DNA of 64,000 nucleotides from Neptuniibacter halophilus (GTDB taxonomy: Bacteria; Pseudomonadota; Gammaproteobacteria; Pseudomonadales; Balneatricaceae), in the NCBI RefSeq assembly GCF_030295765.1, contig NZ_AP027292.1, positions 3,596,001 through 3,660,000 of the forward strand, given 5' to 3'. A program made the position numbers and the translations under genes. Positions 9,066 to 18,521 of this stretch are shown here, piece after piece. The notes beneath the pieces were generated by a model. That model did not search any database and was not told the DNA's origin. It was given only the letters and a program-made list of their open reading frames with translations. Numbering within the stretch: position 1 is the stretch's first letter; the number at the start of each line of letters is the position of its first letter.

Positions 9066-10958
9066 ATGTCCTATCAAGCAGAGTATTCCAAGTCGATCGA
9101 CACGCCAGAGTTATTTTGGGGCGAAAAAGCTCAGGATCTGAAATGGTATAAACAGCCAGAGCAGATTCTGTCTAAAGATGAAAACGGCATTGATCGTTGG
9201 TTTGCTGATGGTGAGTTAAATACTGCCTATCTGGCACTGGATTACCACGTAGAGAATGGCCGTGCTGATAACACAGCAATTATTTATGACTCTCCGGTGA
9301 CCGGCCAGAAGCGGAAAATCAGCTATCTGGAACTTCGTGATGATGTCGCTAAGTTTGCCGGCGTCCTGAAAGCGCAGGGTGTTGCCAAAGGCGACCGGGT
9401 TGTTATCTATATGCCGATGATCCCGGAAGCGGTTGTTGCCATGCTGGCAGTGGCGCGCCTCGGTGCAATCCACTCCGTGGTATTCGGAGGCTTCGCGCCT
9501 CACGAGCTGGCAGTGCGTATCGATGATGCAGAGCCTAAAGTGGTGGTATCGGCGTCCTGCGGTATCGAGATCTCCAAAGTGATCGAATACAAGCCGATGC
9601 TGGATCAGGCTATTGAAAAGTCTGCCCATAAACCGACCGTCTGTATCGTACTGCAGCGCCCTGAAGCCGAGGCGTCTATGGTCGCTGGCCGTGATCTGGA
9701 CTGGAACGAAGCTATGGCCGGTGCTGAGCCTGCCGACTGTGTCCCGGTTAAAGGCACTGATCCGCTATATATCCTCTACACCTCCGGTACTACCGGCAAG
9801 CCAAAAGGTGTGGTACGCGATAACGGCGGTCATGCGGTGGCTATGAAGTACTCCATGAAGGCGATCTACAACGTAGAAGCCGGAGATGTCTTCTGGGCTG
9901 CATCTGATGTGGGTTGGGTCGTGGGGCACTCTTATATCGTGTATGGGCCGTTACTGGCAGGTTGCACCACCATCGTATACGAAGGTAAGCCGGTGCGTAC
10001 GCCGGATGCGGGCGCGTTCTGGCGCGTTTGCGAAGAGTATCAGGCGAAAGTGCTGTTTGCTGCGCCGACTGCGTTCCGCGCAATCAAAAAAGAAGACCCG
10101 GATGCCAAACTGCTTGAACAGTATGATCTGAGCAATCTGGATACTATTTTCATGGCCGGTGAGCGTCTTGATCCGCCAACCTACCACTGGACCATGGAAA
10201 AAACCGGTAAGCCCGTGATTGATCACTGGTGGCAGACTGAAACCGGTTGGGCAATCTGCGGCAATATGACCGGTATTGAGAAGCTGGAGCCGAAGCCGGG
10301 TTCTGCGACCGTGCCTTCCAGCGGTTATAACGTCCAGATTCTGGATTCTGAAGGTAATGAGCTGCCAGCAGGCGAGCAGGGCTCTATCGCCATCAAGCTG
10401 CCGTTGCCACCAAGCTGTTTGCCGACCGTATGGGGTGATTTCGAACGTTTCCGTACCGGTTATCTGTCAGAGTTTCCGGGCTACTACTGCTCGGGTGATG
10501 GGGGTTATAAAGACGAAGATGGCTACGTTTTCATCATGGGCCGGACCGATGATGTCATTAACGTAGCGGGCCACCGTCTCTCTACCGGTGAAATGGAAGA
10601 GATTGTTGCTGGCCATGATGCCGTTGCCGAGTGTGCAGTGATCGGGGTTAATGATCCGCTGAAAGGGCAGCAGCCCATCGGTTTTGTACTGCTTAAAGAC
10701 GGTGTTGAGATCGAAGAGGATGCGCTGGAAGCTGAACTGGTTGCGCTGGTTCGTAAGGAGATTGGAGCGGTTGCCTGCTTCAAACGTGCTGTCGTTGTGC
10801 AGCGCCTGCCGAAAACCCGTTCCGGTAAAATTCTGCGTAAGCTGATGCGTCAGATCGCTGATGGGCAGGACTACAGTATTCCGTCAACGATTGATGATCC
10901 CGCCAGCCTGCCAGAGCTGGAAGATGTAATGAATCGCAATGGGCTGGTATCGGCCTGA
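9066..10958 (+). CDS. prpE: Propionyl-CoA synthetase PrpE-type acyl-CoA ligase
   Basis: A 630-residue AMP-forming acyl-CoA synthetase that activates short carboxylates, probably propionate. The N-terminal ACAS domain is followed by the AMP-binding P-loop ILYTSGTTGKPKG at about residues 237-249. The segment IKLPLPPSCLPTVW at about 444-457 is the hallmark that separates PrpE/ACSS3 from acetyl-CoA synthetase. The C-terminal domain has GRTDDVINVAGHR and the catalytic lysine in TRSGKILRK, also the usual acetylation site. The gene stands alone between two terminators. It could feed acids made by the downstream alcohol oxidation genes into metabolism (inference). Confidence 0.9.
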   Translation: MSYQAEYSKSIDTPELFWGEKAQDLKWYKQPEQILSKDENGIDRWFADGELNTAYLALDYHVENGRADNTAIIYDSPVTGQKRKISYLELRDDVAKFAGVLKAQGVAKGDRVVIYMPMIPEAVVAMLAVARLGAIHSVVFGGFAPHELAVRIDDAEPKVVVSASCGIEISKVIEYKPMLDQAIEKSAHKPTVCIVLQRPEAEASMVAGRDLDWNEAMAGAEPADCVPVKGTDPLYILYTSGTTGKPKGVVRDNGGHAVAMKYSMKAIYNVEAGDVFWAASDVGWVVGHSYIVYGPLLAGCTTIVYEGKPVRTPDAGAFWRVCEEYQAKVLFAAPTAFRAIKKEDPDAKLLEQYDLSNLDTIFMAGERLDPPTYHWTMEKTGKPVIDHWWQTETGWAICGNMTGIEKLEPKPGSATVPSSGYNVQILDSEGNELPAGEQGSIAIKLPLPPSCLPTVWGDFERFRTGYLSEFPGYYCSGDGGYKDEDGYVFIMGRTDDVINVAGHRLSTGEMEEIVAGHDAVAECAVIGVNDPLKGQQPIGFVLLKDGVEIEEDALEAELVALVRKEIGAVACFKRAVVVQRLPKTRSGKILRKLMRQIADGQDYSIPSTIDDPASLPELEDVMNRNGLVSA

Positions 10959-10994
10959 GTGAGACTGGCAAAAACTTGAATTACCCTTAGCTCT

Positions 10995-11023
10995 GAGGCG
11001 ATCTTATGATCGCCTCTTTTTTT
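10995..11023 (+). terminator. Rho-independent terminator after prpE
   Basis: A 9-bp stem GAGGCGATC / GATCGCCTC with a TTAT loop is followed by seven T. It ends the prpE transcript. Confidence 0.93.
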
Positions 11024-11122
11024 GCCTGAAGGCTGCTAGAGCTCCAAATGCAGAAGGCCCGTTCCTGGCTGATAAATGACCGGCAAAGAGCGCGATGAGG
11101 GTTGCTGCGGAAGCAAGGGAGG

Positions 11123-11905
11123 CTATCGATGCGTCCATTGCGGTTTACGTTTATGAATAAACGCATCGATCCCTTCCTGAGCATCTGCGGTCAGCATATT
11201 TTCCGTCATCACCCGGCTGCACTGTTGATAAGCGCTGGCCAGATCCTGTTCCTGCTGCTGATAAAACGCCTGCTTACCGATACTCAGGGTGCGCCGGGAT
11301 TTGGATGCGATTTTGCCTGCCAGTTCAGCCACAGCCTGGTCGAGCTCATCGGCCGGTACGGTCTTATTGACCAGCCCCATCTGCCACGCCCGTTCAGCAC
11401 CGATCAGATCGCCACTGAGCAGCAGTTCCATTGCATGCTTGGGGGCAACCGCCCGGGTCAGAGCGACCATCGGCGTCGAGCAGAACAGGCCGATATTCAC
11501 ACCCGGTGTCGCAAACCGTGCATTGTCACTACATACCGCTAAATCACAGCTGGCAACCAACTGGCAACCCGCTGCCGTAGCAACGCCATGGATTTGGGCA
11601 ATGACCGGAACCGGCAGGTTAACAACTTTCTGCATCATGGTTGAGCAGGTGCTGAAGGTTTTCTGATAGTAATCTTCTTCACCGGCATCCAGCATCTGCT
11701 TGAGATCGTGTCCGGCGCAGAAACCTTTGCCGCCACCACGGATGACCACCACGCGAATCGAAAGATCCTCAGCAATCTGGTCGAGTTGTTCAGATATGGC
11801 CTTCATCAGCTCCATAGAAAGAGCGTTATAGGCATCGGGGCGGTTCAGGGTCAGAATGCAAACGCCATCCTGATCCTCACGAAGTAGAAATGCTTCCTGA
11901 TTCAT
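11123..11905 (-). CDS. Enoyl-CoA hydratase/isomerase family protein, catalytic glutamates replaced
   Basis: A 260-residue crotonase-fold protein. The oxyanion-hole segments are visible as GKGFCAGHDLKQM (about 60-72) and HGVATAAGCQLVASCD (about 105-120). In true enoyl-CoA hydratases two glutamates act as acid and base. Here the first is Gln (AGCQL instead of GGCEL) and the second is Gly (FATPG instead of FGQPE). This looks like the ECHDC3 subgroup, so hydratase activity is doubtful and the reaction is unknown. It is monocistronic, convergent with prpE, with an SDR gene upstream on the same strand. Confidence 0.85.
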   Translation of the reverse strand: MNQEAFLLREDQDGVCILTLNRPDAYNALSMELMKAISEQLDQIAEDLSIRVVVIRGGGKGFCAGHDLKQMLDAGEEDYYQKTFSTCSTMMQKVVNLPVPVIAQIHGVATAAGCQLVASCDLAVCSDNARFATPGVNIGLFCSTPMVALTRAVAPKHAMELLLSGDLIGAERAWQMGLVNKTVPADELDQAVAELAGKIASKSRRTLSIGKQAFYQQQEQDLASAYQQCSRVMTENMLTADAQEGIDAFIHKRKPQWTHR

Positions 11906-11976
11906 AAGCTATCCTGCGCTGTTATTTTTATAAGGTTTGTGCAGGTTACCTAATATACAGATATAAGGGAATATAC

Positions 11977-12861
11977 TTATGTCTGTTTATTTTCGTCATC
12001 AGACACCTTAAGCAGAACCCAGTCCAGTGCACGGGTGGGCAGCAGACGTCTCAGGATGCCAAGCAGCCAGGTAGGGGTGGTGACATAGTAACGCGGTTTG
12101 GGGCGGGCACTGGTCAGTGCATGCCGCAGGGGTTTACAGACCGCTTCGGGGCCCAGTGTAAAAGGATCGGATTTACCGCTCTCTTTCTGCTTTGCCAGCC
12201 TGCGCTCAACAGCCTGATAGATCGCCTCATGAGCGCTGCCTTGCGTGGTGATATTTTGCTTAAATGCTATGTAGGCATTATCCCGAAAAGCGCTTTCAAC
12301 CGGGCCCGGTTCAATCAGGCTGATATGTATATCGCTGCCGGCCAGTTCCTGCCGCAGTGTATCGGTTAGGCCTTCCAGCGCAAATTTTGATGCATTGTAA
12401 GCCCCGCGGTATTTCATGGTAATCAGGCCCAGCACCGAACTGTTCTGGATGATCCGGCCGTAACCCTGATGCCGCATTACTTTCAGTGCTTCGCAGGTCA
12501 GTTCATGGGTACCAAACAGATTGGTTTCAAACTGCTGCCTGAGTACATCCCGGCTAAGATCTTCTACCGCACCGGGCTGACCGTAAGCACCGTTATTAAA
12601 CAAAGCGTCGAGGGTGCCGCCGGTTTGCTGCAGAACCCAGTCGAGTGCTGCCCGAATGGAATCTGGGTCATCCAGATCAAGCGGGTAGCTGTTAAGTCCC
12701 TGCGCCTGCAGGCGGGCAACATCATCAGGATTGCGTGCGGTGGCAAATACCCGAAAACCCTCCTGATGAAGGGCAGTGGCGCAATAATAGCCGATACCAC
12801 TGGAGCAGCCGGTGATAAGTATGGATGAAATGGTACGGTTCTCAGGCATAGTGCGGGCCAT
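11977..12861 (-). CDS. Short-chain dehydrogenase/reductase (SDR)
   Basis: A 294-residue classical SDR. The NAD(P) motif TGCSSGIG lies at about residues 18-25, NNGAYGQ near 88-94, and the catalytic Y-N-A-S-K near 155-159 with a serine about 13 residues before it. The longer tail resembles the YbbO/retinol dehydrogenase-like group, which act on hydrophobic aldehydes or ketones. I keep the first ATG at 12861; an ATG four codons later at 12849 is a possible alternative. The substrate is not visible. It stands divergent from pqqA with about 216 bases between. Confidence 0.85.
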   Translation of the reverse strand: MARTMPENRTISSILITGCSSGIGYYCATALHQEGFRVFATARNPDDVARLQAQGLNSYPLDLDDPDSIRAALDWVLQQTGGTLDALFNNGAYGQPGAVEDLSRDVLRQQFETNLFGTHELTCEALKVMRHQGYGRIIQNSSVLGLITMKYRGAYNASKFALEGLTDTLRQELAGSDIHISLIEPGPVESAFRDNAYIAFKQNITTQGSAHEAIYQAVERRLAKQKESGKSDPFTLGPEAVCKPLRHALTSARPKPRYYVTTPTWLLGILRRLLPTRALDWVLLKVSDDENKQT

Positions 12862-12990
12862 TAAAGGTGTCTGGTTTTGCCAGTATAAAGCAAATTAACT
12901 ATATGAAAAATAAGCACTTAATAAGGTTTTGGGAGAAGCCTGAAAAAGCCCTGTTGCTGGCGTCTGACCGAAATGAGGACGTATTTCGTT

Positions 12991-13030
12991 CCAAAGTACC
13001 ATACCTGCGGTAGACGGCCGTACCTATTAT
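12991..13030 (+). promoter_or_regulatory. Candidate operator region upstream of pqqA
   Basis: The stretch holds CCAAAGTACCATACCT (12991-13006), then the inverted repeat TACC-TGC-GGTA (13003-13013) and another TACC at 13021. The CCAAAGTAC core recurs upstream of pedF (45401). TACC-type half sites are the sort bound by NarL/LuxR-family response regulators, several of which are encoded here. A TATTAT sequence just downstream could be the -10 element. This is a pattern observation, not proof of binding. Confidence 0.45.
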
Positions 13031-13077
13031 CTTTCAGTACATACCTTTTCAATAACAAAAAACAGAGGATAAGCATT

Positions 13078-13149
13078 ATGTGGACTAAGCCTGCTTACAC
13101 AGATCTGCGCATCGGTTTCGAAGTAACAATGTACTTCGCAAACCGCTAA
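13078..13149 (+). CDS. pqqA: PQQ precursor peptide PqqA (23 aa)
   Basis: PqqA is the ribosomal peptide whose glutamate and tyrosine side chains become PQQ. The 23-residue peptide starts [11 protein letters not shown] and contains the conserved Glu-Val-Thr-Met-Tyr at residues 15-19, the E-x3-Y pair that is cross-linked by PqqE. An AGAGGA ribosome site sits 8 bases before the ATG. It is too short for normal gene finders. A hairpin 22 bases downstream separates it from pqqB, the usual way to keep PqqA in excess. Confidence 0.98.
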
Positions 13150-13171
13150 CAGAGCTACGCTCAGAGATCTT

Positions 13172-13201
13172 AAATTACCCCGGCCTTTGTCGGGGTAATT
13201 T
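13172..13201 (+). terminator. Attenuator/partial terminator between pqqA and pqqB
   Basis: A perfect 11-bp stem AAATTACCCCG / CGGGGTAATTT with an 8-base loop is followed by TCTCTT rather than a clean T-run. In pqq operons such hairpins allow high pqqA and lower pqqB-E transcription. Read-through is expected because pqqB-H have no other obvious promoter. Confidence 0.75.
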
Positions 13202-13319
13202 CTCTTGGAAGGACCCTCAGCCTGTTTCAGGGCATAGCAAGACGCTTATCATCCTATCCCGGCCGGATGACATCATTATTATGGCGGGGAACGACGGTCA
13301 ATCTACAGAAGAATAACAA

Positions 13320-14240
13320 ATGAAAGTACATGTATTAGGTTCAGCCGCCGGTGGTGGCTTCCCACAGTGGAACTGTAACTGTAAAAACTGCAGCGGTATG
13401 CGTGCCGGCACGCTGAATGCGAAGCCCCGTACCCAGTCCTCGATTACAGTCAGTGTCGACGGCGAACACTGGATTCTGTTTAATACCTCTCCCGATATTC
13501 GTGAGCAACTGGCAAGCTTCGGGCCAATGCAGCCCAACCGCGCTATTCGCGATACCGGTATCTCTGCCATTGTCTTTATGGACAGCCAGATCGATCACAC
13601 CACCGGCCTGTTAATGTTACGGGAAGGTTGTCCGCACAATATCTGGTGCACCGAAATGGTCGAGCAGGATCTGAGCACCGGGTTCCCGGTATTTAATATG
13701 CTTAAGCACTGGAACGGCGGTAACCATGTTAACCGCATTCCGGTTGGCGAAGGTGATAACAGCTTTGTGGTGCCGCAGGTACCGGAGCTTAAACTGACCG
13801 CCGTGCCGCTGCTGAGCAGCGCGCCTCCTTATTCCCCACATCGGGATGATCCGCACCCGGGTGATAATATCGGTATCCAAATCGAAGATACCCGTAGCGG
13901 CAAAAAACTGTTCTATGCACCTGGTCTGGGCCAGATTGAACCTCATCTGCGTGAATACATGGAAGCAGCCGATCTGCTTCTGGTAGATGGTACGATCTGG
14001 CAGGAAGATGAACTGATCGTTACCGGCGTTGGCGACAAGCTGGGCGTGGCGATGGGGCATCTGCCGCAGTCAGGTGAGGGTGGCATGATCGAGTATCTGG
14101 ATACGCTGGATAAACCGCGTAAGGTACTGATCCATATTAATAATACCAACCCTATACTGGATGAAGACTCCGCGGAGCGGGCTGAAGTGCTGGCCCATGG
14201 TATCGAAGTTGCCTACGACGGCATGTCGATCGAACTCTGA
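13320..14240 (+). CDS. pqqB: PQQ biosynthesis protein PqqB
   Basis: PqqB is a metallo-beta-lactamase-fold protein shown in vitro to act as an iron-dependent hydroxylase on a tyrosine-containing PQQ intermediate. The 306 residues begin [19 protein letters not shown], with the structural zinc cysteines in CNCKNC (19, 21, 24). The modified metal region is seen at [15 protein letters not shown] (about 83-97), followed by GHLPQSG near 244-250. Length and order match other pqqB genes. It is the first gene after the pqqA attenuator, and pqqC follows 31 bases later. Confidence 0.97.
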   Translation: MKVHVLGSAAGGGFPQWNCNCKNCSGMRAGTLNAKPRTQSSITVSVDGEHWILFNTSPDIREQLASFGPMQPNRAIRDTGISAIVFMDSQIDHTTGLLMLREGCPHNIWCTEMVEQDLSTGFPVFNMLKHWNGGNHVNRIPVGEGDNSFVVPQVPELKLTAVPLLSSAPPYSPHRDDPHPGDNIGIQIEDTRSGKKLFYAPGLGQIEPHLREYMEAADLLLVDGTIWQEDELIVTGVGDKLGVAMGHLPQSGEGGMIEYLDTLDKPRKVLIHINNTNPILDEDSAERAEVLAHGIEVAYDGMSIEL

Positions 14241-14271
14241 GCCATCCGGCCCTGAACAGAGGTCAAGATTT

Positions 14272-15042
14272 ATGAACAGTAAAGCAAACGAAAATCTGCC
14301 AATGAGCAGAGATGAGTTCGAACAGGCGCTGCGTGCCAAAGGCGATCTGTACCACACACAGCACCCGTACCATATTGCTATGTATGAAGGGCAATCCACG
14401 CCGGAGCAGATCCGTGGCTGGGTGGCGAATCGTTTCTACTATCAGATCAGTATCCCGGTGAAAGACGCCGCTATTATGGCGAACTGCCCGGATCGTGAAG
14501 TACGCCGTCACTGGGTGCAGCGCGTGCTGGACCATGACGGATATGACGGCGCTGAAGGCGGAATTGAAGCCTGGCTGCGCCTCGGTGAAGCGGTGGGTCT
14601 GACCCGTGAAGAGATCCTCTCCGGTGAGCATGTGCTGCCCGGTGTGCGTTTCGCGGTAGATGCATACATCAACTTTGCCCGACGGGCGACCTGGCAGGAA
14701 GCGGCCAGCTCCTCACTGACCGAACTGTTTGCGCCAACGATTCACCAGAACCGTCTGGATACCTGGCCGCAGCACTACCCCTGGATCAAAGAGGAGGGGT
14801 ACCAGTACTTCCGTAACCGTCTCACGGAAGCGCGCCGTGATGTGAAGCATGGTCTGGATATTACACTCGATTTCTATCAGACCCGTGCTCAGCAGGAGCG
14901 GATGCTGGAGATCCTGCAGTTTAAACTGGATGTACTCTGGACCATGCTCGATGCGATGACCATGGCCTATGAACTGAAACGTCCGCCGTATCACACCGTA
15001 ACGGCTGAAAAGGTGTACCATAAGGGATTATTCAATGAGTGA
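14272..15042 (+). CDS. pqqC: Pyrroloquinoline-quinone synthase PqqC
   Basis: PqqC catalyses the final ring closure and eight-electron oxidation to PQQ, without metal or other cofactor. The 256-residue all-helical protein contains [30 protein letters not shown] and the [18 protein letters not shown] helix typical of the family, with several active-site histidines, tyrosines and arginines. The ATG at 14272 fits other PqqC starts; in-frame ATG codons further upstream lie inside pqqB. The end overlaps pqqD by 8 bases. Confidence 0.97.
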   Translation: MNSKANENLPMSRDEFEQALRAKGDLYHTQHPYHIAMYEGQSTPEQIRGWVANRFYYQISIPVKDAAIMANCPDREVRRHWVQRVLDHDGYDGAEGGIEAWLRLGEAVGLTREEILSGEHVLPGVRFAVDAYINFARRATWQEAASSSLTELFAPTIHQNRLDTWPQHYPWIKEEGYQYFRNRLTEARRDVKHGLDITLDFYQTRAQQERMLEILQFKLDVLWTMLDAMTMAYELKRPPYHTVTAEKVYHKGLFNE

Positions 15043-15319
15043 AAATAATACGCTCAGTGCGGCCTCTGTGCCGCGCATGAACCCGATGTTCCGTTTTCAG
15101 TGGGAGAAGGCGCAGAACTGTTATGTACTGCTTTACCCGGAAGGGATGATTCAGTTGAACGGTCCTGCCGGCGAGATTCTGGCACTGGTAGACGGCGAGC
15201 AGAGCGTGGCGGATATTACCGCTGCGCTCCAGGCAAAATTTCCTGAAGCCGGTGATATCAGTGCTGATATCGCTGATTTCCTGAGGGACGCCCATGAGCA
15301 ACACTGGATCACCCTGTAG
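15035..15319 (+). CDS. pqqD: PqqA-binding chaperone PqqD
   Basis: PqqD is the small peptide chaperone (RiPP recognition element) that binds PqqA and presents it to PqqE. The 94 residues show the winged-helix family pattern around [24 protein letters not shown] and the [14 protein letters not shown] turn. It overlaps pqqC by 8 bases and pqqE by 26 bases, so the three are translationally coupled. Confidence 0.96.
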   Translation: MSENNTLSAASVPRMNPMFRFQWEKAQNCYVLLYPEGMIQLNGPAGEILALVDGEQSVADITAALQAKFPEAGDISADIADFLRDAHEQHWITL

Positions 15320-16472
15320 CGCCCAGCCACTTCCCGGTACGGGCGCCGTAGTCAAACCCCATGGTCAGCCGCTCTGGCTGCTGGCCGAGCTGACCTACAA
15401 ATGCCCTCTGCAATGCCCTTATTGCTCTAATCCGCTGGATTTCGCCGATTTTGGTGGTGAGCTGACCACGCAGCAATGGCTCGATGTGTTTCAGCAAGGG
15501 CGTGAAATGGGCGCCGTTCAGTTGGGCTTCTCTGGCGGTGAGCCGCTGGTACGTCAGGACCTCATTGAGCTGATTGGTGGTGCCCATGAGATGGGGTATT
15601 ACACGAATCTGATCACCTCAGGTGTGGGCCTTAATGAGCGCAAGATGGCCGAGTTCCATCAGGCCGGGCTGGATCATATTCAGGTCAGTTTTCAGGCCAG
15701 CGACGAGTCGGTTAATAATATGCTGTCGGGCTCACAAAAGGCGTTTCAGCAGAAGCTGAAAATGGCCCGTGAAGTGAAAGCTCAGGGCTATCCGATGGTG
15801 CTCAACTTCGTCACCCATCGGCACAATATTGACCGTATCGACCGGATTATCGAGCTCTGTGTTGAGCTGGAAGCCGATTATGTCGAGCTGGCGACCTGTC
15901 AGTATTACGGCTGGGCCTTTGAGAACGTCAAGCAGCTTCTGCCGACCCGGGCGCAGCTTGAGCGGGCCGAACGCATCACCAACGAATATCGGGAAAAGCT
16001 GGCAGCCGAAGGCAATCCGATCAAACTGATTTTTGTGACCCCGGATTATTACGAGGAGCGTCCGAAAGGCTGTATGAACGGCTGGGGTCAGGTATTCCTG
16101 ACGGTCACGCCGGATGGTAAGGCGTTACCATGCCACAGCGCGCGGATGCTGCCGCTGGAATTCCCGAATGTGACCGAGATGAGTCTGCAGCAGATCTGGG
16201 ATGAGAGCCCCGGTTTTAACCACTTTCGTGGTGATGAGTGGATGAAGGAACCCTGTCGCAGTTGCGATGAAAAAGAGAAGGATTTCGGTGGCTGCCACTG
16301 TCAGGCCTACATGCTGACCGGGGATATGCATAATGCGGATCCGGTGTGCAGCAAATCAGAGCACCATCATCTGATCGAATCAGCCCGTGCTGAAGCGGAG
16401 CAGGTGAGTAACAACCCTGAAGAGTTTGTGTTCCGTAATGAGCGAAACTCCCGTGTCTTCGCCAAAGGCTGA
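15294..16472 (+). CDS. pqqE: PqqA peptide cyclase PqqE (radical SAM)
   Basis: PqqE forms the carbon-carbon bond between the glutamate and tyrosine of PqqA. The radical SAM CxxxCxxC motif is at Cys37, Cys41 and Cys44 in [12 protein letters not shown]. The C-terminal SPASM region carries the auxiliary cluster cysteines at [29 protein letters not shown] and DPVCSKS. The length of 392 residues is normal. The start at 15294 lies inside pqqD. The pqqH frame begins 35 bases before this gene ends. Confidence 0.98.
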   Translation: MSNTGSPCSAQPLPGTGAVVKPHGQPLWLLAELTYKCPLQCPYCSNPLDFADFGGELTTQQWLDVFQQGREMGAVQLGFSGGEPLVRQDLIELIGGAHEMGYYTNLITSGVGLNERKMAEFHQAGLDHIQVSFQASDESVNNMLSGSQKAFQQKLKMAREVKAQGYPMVLNFVTHRHNIDRIDRIIELCVELEADYVELATCQYYGWAFENVKQLLPTRAQLERAERITNEYREKLAAEGNPIKLIFVTPDYYEERPKGCMNGWGQVFLTVTPDGKALPCHSARMLPLEFPNVTEMSLQQIWDESPGFNHFRGDEWMKEPCRSCDEKEKDFGGCHCQAYMLTGDMHNADPVCSKSEHHHLIESARAEAEQVSNNPEEFVFRNERNSRVFAKG

Positions 16473-18354
16473 ACCGGCACCCGTACAACCCGGCTTCTGG
16501 CCTTCTGACCTGAGTGAAGCGGCGGTGATGTCTGCTTCACGTGATTATGCTCAGGTACAGATTGCTGCCAATGGCGATATCTACTGGGTTGAGTTCCGCC
16601 CTGAAGAGGGCGGACGTTGCTGTCTGTGCCGTACTAAGGCGTCGGCGCAGGGCGTTATTGAATCCCTGACTCCCGACAACTTCAGCGTACAGAGTCGTGT
16701 GCATGAATACGGCGGTTTAAGCTGGGGCCATCTAGGGGATGCGCTGGTATTTGTTAATGCTGCCGATCAGCAACTTTACCTGCAGGATCTGCAGGCCGGA
16801 TCTCAGCCCCGCCAACTGACACACCAGAGTCAATCCCGTTTTATCGAACCCTTATGGGATAACTACCGACAGCAGATTATTGCCGTCGAAGAGCGTCATT
16901 GTGAGAGCGGGGTGCTTAATCGTCTGGTGGCGATCAGCCGGTGTGGTGAGATTGAGGTGCTGGCCGAGGGCGCAGATTTTTATGCTTCTCCTGCACTGAG
17001 CCCCGATGGTCGGTCACTTGCATATATCAGTTGGTATCATCCTCATCAGCCATGGAACGCTACCCACCTGAATCTGCTGCGGTTTGAGGATTGCGGCAGG
17101 GTGCTTTGCGACATCGTGCTGGCCGGAGATGATCGCGAGGAGGCGCTGTCTCAGCCGCGATTTGATACAAATGGCTTGCTGCATGTCATGACGGATCGCG
17201 AGGGGTGGTGGAACCTCTATCGCTGGCAGTCAGGCACGCTGGTACCGGTTCTGACTGACTGTGCCGATATGATCTCTGCACCCTGGCAGTCAGGGCTGAG
17301 CCATTACGGTTTCAGTGATGCGGGAGTGGTTTCCATCACTCACCAGCATGAAACCGGTCTGCTGTGTCTGGACGGACGTCCGCTGGATGCAGAGTACACC
17401 TGTTTTCGTTCGCTTGCGGTGCATGATGATTTTGCCGTTGCTGTGGTTGCCGCGCCGGATCGTCTGCCCGGTATTGCCCGTATTGATCTCATGCAGGGTG
17501 GTTTTCAACTCATCTGCGGAGGTGAGCAGCCGCTGGCTAATCAGGACTGTTCCAAACCGCAGGCGCTGAGTTTCGGTGCAGGCGATCAGCGTTGTTATGG
17601 CTATTTATACGCACCTGCGAATAAGGTCATCCAACCGCAGCCGCATGAGTTGTTTCCTCTGGTGATCTTTCTTCATGGCGGGCCTACAGCGGCCAGTTAT
17701 CCGATCCTGAATATGAAATTGCAATACTGGACCCAGCGAGGCTTTGCCGTGCTGGATCTTAACTATCGTGGCAGCAGCAACTATGGGCGGGCGTATCGTC
17801 AACAGTTACATCAGCGTTGGGGGCAGCTTGAAACCGAAGATATTTCACAGGCGCTATCGGTCCTGATTGCCGATCACCGGATCGATCCAAAGGCAGTTTT
17901 TATACGTGGTAACAGTTCGGGCGGTTATACCGCCCTGAATGCGTTGTGTGCGCTGGATTGCTTTGCGGCGGGGGCAAGCCTTTATGGGGTAACAGATCCA
18001 CTGCTGCTGAATCAGGGGACGCATAAATTTGAGTCCCGGTATCTGCATTGGCTGATCGGTCACCCGGAACAGGATGCAGCACGATATGAGCGTTTTGCGC
18101 CGTTAAATAAAGTAGCGCAAATCTCAGCGCCGGTGATCTTCTTTCAGGGTGAGCAGGACCGGGTGGTACTGGCGGATCAGACCCGGGCCATGGTCAGTGC
18201 TCTGCAGCAGCGTGGGGTTCCTGTAGAGGCGCACTATTTTGCAGATGAGGCCCACGGCTTCAGACGGGCTGAAAATATGATTGAAGTGCTGCAGAAGGAG
18301 CTGGCGTTTTATCAGTGCCAGATCAGGCCTTCTGCAGTCGGGAGGAGGTGTTAG
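16438..18354 (+). CDS. pqqH: Prolyl oligopeptidase (S9) family protein PqqH
   Basis: A 638-residue S9-type peptidase with an N-terminal beta-propeller (repeats to about residue 370) and a C-terminal alpha/beta-hydrolase. The catalytic triad is visible as Ser493 in GNSSGGY, Asp574 in GEQDRVV and His606 in DEAHGF. In Pseudomonas aeruginosa the gene after pqqE has the same type and is called pqqH; its role in releasing or trimming the cross-linked peptide is suspected but not settled. I choose the ATG at 16438; a TTG four codons upstream is less likely. It overlaps pqqE, so it belongs to the operon. Confidence 0.88.
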   Translation: MSETPVSSPKAEPAPVQPGFWPSDLSEAAVMSASRDYAQVQIAANGDIYWVEFRPEEGGRCCLCRTKASAQGVIESLTPDNFSVQSRVHEYGGLSWGHLGDALVFVNAADQQLYLQDLQAGSQPRQLTHQSQSRFIEPLWDNYRQQIIAVEERHCESGVLNRLVAISRCGEIEVLAEGADFYASPALSPDGRSLAYISWYHPHQPWNATHLNLLRFEDCGRVLCDIVLAGDDREEALSQPRFDTNGLLHVMTDREGWWNLYRWQSGTLVPVLTDCADMISAPWQSGLSHYGFSDAGVVSITHQHETGLLCLDGRPLDAEYTCFRSLAVHDDFAVAVVAAPDRLPGIARIDLMQGGFQLICGGEQPLANQDCSKPQALSFGAGDQRCYGYLYAPANKVIQPQPHELFPLVIFLHGGPTAASYPILNMKLQYWTQRGFAVLDLNYRGSSNYGRAYRQQLHQRWGQLETEDISQALSVLIADHRIDPKAVFIRGNSSGGYTALNALCALDCFAAGASLYGVTDPLLLNQGTHKFESRYLHWLIGHPEQDAARYERFAPLNKVAQISAPVIFFQGEQDRVVLADQTRAMVSALQQRGVPVEAHYFADEAHGFRRAENMIEVLQKELAFYQCQIRPSAVGRRC

Positions 18355-18391
18355 TTGCCTCGTCGTAGGGAAGATATCTTAAGGCGGCAGA

Positions 18392-18405
18392 CCAAAGTAT
18401 TAGTC
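18392..18405 (+). promoter_or_regulatory. CCAAAGTA-type motif downstream of pqqH
   Basis: CCAAAGTATTAGTC at this place repeats the CCAAAGTA core seen upstream of pqqA (12991) and pedF (45401). No coding gene starts downstream on this strand before the terminator at 18538. It is either chance or marks a short non-coding transcript. Confidence 0.25.
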
Positions 18406-18521
18406 AAAATCGTTCTGTTGCAGAGCAGCATAAACTCAGTCAGCACGGGATAATACAGGTATTGAAGAGCAGCGAGTTCTTCACATCCACTCTCTGGCTT
18501 TGAGTTATCTGTCTAAGAGCT

